A stretch of DNA of 64,000 nt from positions 7,448,001-7,512,000 of the forward strand of contig NZ_CP107968.1 in NCBI RefSeq assembly GCF_036084755.1, read 5' to 3'. The stretch comes from Streptomyces sp. NBC_00370 (lineage in GTDB: Bacteria > Actinomycetota > Actinomycetes > Streptomycetales > Streptomycetaceae). Position numbers and translations under genes: made by a program. Of this stretch, positions 62,695 to 64,000 are shown piece by piece; the stretch's first letter is position 1; each line of letters starts with the position of its first letter. The notes beneath the pieces are model-generated. The model saw nothing but the letters and a program-made list of their open reading frames with translations. It had not been told where the DNA came from and did no database searches.

Positions 62695-63537
62695 GTGTTG
62701 ACCACCACTTCCGCCCTCGTCACCGCCGCGCACGACGCGCACACCGGCGTCGCCGCCTTCAACGTGATCGCCATCGAGCACGCCGAGGCGGTCGCCGTCG
62801 CCGCCGAGGCGACCGGACTGCCGGCCATCCTCCAGATCAGCGAGAACGCGGCGCGCCACCACGGCGACGTCGCCCCGCTCGCCGCTGCCGCCGCCGCGAT
62901 AGCGCGGGCGAGCAGCGCGGCACTCTCCCTCCACCTGGACCATGTCGAGGACGCCGCCCTGCTGTTCCGCACGGCCGAATGCGGCGCCAGCTCCGTGATG
63001 TTCGACGCGTCACGCCGCAGCGACGAGGACAACGTCCGGGCGACGCGTGAGGCGGCCGACTGGGCCCATGAGCACGGCCTGTACATCGAGGCGGAGCTGG
63101 GCGAGATCGGCGGCAAGAAGGGCTCGGCGCACACCCCGGGCGTACGCACCGACCCGCAGCAGGCAAGGGAGTTCGTCGAAGCCACCGGGGTCGACGCGCT
63201 CGCCGTCGCCGTCGGATCCACCCACGCCATGACGGACCGGACGGCACAGGTCGACCTCGACCTCGTCGCGCGGATCAGTGCGGCGGTGCCGGTGCCGCTG
63301 GTCCTGCACGGCTCGTCCGGCGTCCCCGCCGATCTGTTGGCGGCGGCGGTGCGTGCGGGCATGACCAAAATCAACTTCGGCACGATGCTCAACGTCGCGT
63401 TCACCGGGGCCGTCCGCGCGGCGCTCGCCGCGTCCCCCGACGCGCACGACCCGCGCCCCTATCTGGCGCAGGCGCGCACGGCGGTCGCCGAGGTCGCCGC
63501 CGACTGTCTGCGGACCGTGAGTGGCGGCAACCAGTAA
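62695..63537 (+). CDS. Class II fructose/tagatose-bisphosphate aldolase (KbaY/GatY-like)
   Basis: 280 residues from GTG at 62695 with AGGAG upstream. GVAAFNVIAIEHAEAVAVAAE, SLHLDHVED (catalytic Asp82, zinc His83), EAELGEIGGKKG, VGSTHAMTD and LHGSSGVP define the family. It splits tagatose- or fructose-1,6-bisphosphate into glyceraldehyde-3-phosphate and dihydroxyacetone phosphate, the last step of the predicted route. It may have its own promoter after the 62557-62600 hairpin. Confidence 0.87.
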   Translation: MLTTTSALVTAAHDAHTGVAAFNVIAIEHAEAVAVAAEATGLPAILQISENAARHHGDVAPLAAAAAAIARASSAALSLHLDHVEDAALLFRTAECGASSVMFDASRRSDEDNVRATREAADWAHEHGLYIEAELGEIGGKKGSAHTPGVRTDPQQAREFVEATGVDALAVAVGSTHAMTDRTAQVDLDLVARISAAVPVPLVLHGSSGVPADLLAAAVRAGMTKINFGTMLNVAFTGAVRAALAASPDAHDPRPYLAQARTAVAEVAADCLRTVSGGNQ

Positions 63538-63552
63538 CGGGGGAGTGGCACT

Positions 63553-64000
63553 TCATGCGGTCATGGCCACGGACGACTTGCCGAGCACGGCGTCGTTCTT
63601 GGCCGCCCGCTCGGCGAAGACCACGACCCGCAGCAGGGCGAACCTGCCGACCCCCGCCAGCGCCGAGGCCGACAGATAGACGCTCTGCTCGACCACGGCC
63701 GACGGCGCGGACTGCAGGGAGTGCAGGAGGAGCAGAGCCCCCGTGGTGAACGCGTAGCTCACGGCGACCGTCAGACCGGACTGCAGATGGACGCTCCAGC
63801 CCCGCCGCTCGCTGCGGAAGGAGATCCGGCTGTGCAGCTCGGTCGCGAGCACGGTGGAGACCACACTGATCAGCGCGTTCGCGACGACCATCGACATCCG
63901 CCCGCTCAGCAGCACGAGCGCCGCGCTGGAGGCGAGTCCGACTCCGCCGCCACAGACGACGAAGCGCACGAAGGCCGCGACGAGCGGGTGGGCGGTGCTG
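63553..64000 (-). CDS. GtrA-like membrane protein (5' end outside window)
   Basis: The frame is open to the window edge; about 148 codons are visible and a GTG at 63969 could also be the start. Four hydrophobic segments, beginning FVRFVVCGGGVGLASSAALVLL, with VANALISVVSTVLATELHSRISF, fit GtrA-type proteins that help flip polyprenyl-linked sugars or in cell-surface polysaccharide synthesis. Convergent with the aldolase gene, 15 bases apart. Confidence 0.7.
   Translation of the reverse strand, partial: STAHPLVAAFVRFVVCGGGVGLASSAALVLLSGRMSMVVANALISVVSTVLATELHSRISFRSERRGWSVHLQSGLTVAVSYAFTTGALLLLHSLQSAPSAVVEQSVYLSASALAGVGRFALLRVVVFAERAAKNDAVLGKSSVAMTA

Overview
The window looks like a chromosomal segment of a Streptomyces or a very close relative. 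It is very GC-rich, has many GTG starts and ATGA-coupled genes, Tat and lipoprotein exports, a complete ergothioneine operon (egtABCD), an OlsB/OlsA-like acyltransferase pair, and a GntR-SBP-permease-permease-hexosaminidase block laid out like the Streptomyces dasR-dasABCD locus. I saw no rRNA, tRNA, CRISPR array, transposase or phage gene.

Layout. (1) 1-2.3 kb: 5' part of a dodecin gene and a divergent 14-TM MFS exporter. (2) 2.4-10.8 kb: das-like amino-sugar block: GntR repressor, lipoprotein SBP, two permeases, cytoplasmic GH20, a translationally coupled secreted CBM3-GH16 protein and a second orphan SBP, with TTGGTC-type operator candidates before both SBPs. (3) 11.0-17.0 kb: OlsB-like and PlsC-like acyltransferases, convergent with egtDCBA. 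(4) 17.2-25.7 kb: housekeeping and stress genes: bacterial PARG, PemK-like protein, a 92-aa orphan, thiolase, thioredoxin, flavin disulfide reductase, YcxB-like membrane protein, a secreted repeat protein and a PIG-L deacetylase. (5) 25.9-43.2 kb: glycan-use cluster: secreted GH95 fucosidase-type enzyme, secreted beta-helix protein, ROK repressor, LacI-like ligand-binding protein without a DNA-binding domain, a sugar ABC importer, intracellular GH2 beta-mannosidase and a secreted GH141-like beta-helix enzyme. (6) 43.2-50.7 kb: GntR/FCD regulator, amino-acid ABC importer, Tat-exported M14 carboxypeptidase, VOC protein. (7) 50.9-53.2 kb: GH29 alpha-L-fucosidase with an in-frame amber codon before its catalytic nucleophile. 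(8) 53.2-63.5 kb: DoxX-like protein, AgaR-like DeoR repressor and an eight-gene operon (SBP, two permeases, PfkB kinase, GH4, Gfo/Idh, AgaS-like SIS protein, class II aldolase) that reads as galactosamine/tagatose-phosphate catabolism. A partial GtrA-like gene closes the window.

Together: three sugar importers (none has its ATPase here, so a shared MsiK-type ATPase elsewhere is implied), hexosaminidase, beta-mannosidase, two fucosidase families, a carboxypeptidase with an amino-acid importer and an amino-hexose pathway sit within about 60 kb. I infer a glycoprotein or complex-glycan scavenging island. Recurring operator-like motifs support several small regulons: TTGGTC half-sites at the das-like block, a CATC-G-GATG palindrome at the promoters of the GH141-like and GH29 genes, and TAATTAATCT before the GH95 and importer operons. 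Two very strong hairpins inside apparent operons (47052-47081 and 62557-62600) suggest attenuation or separate expression of the downstream genes.
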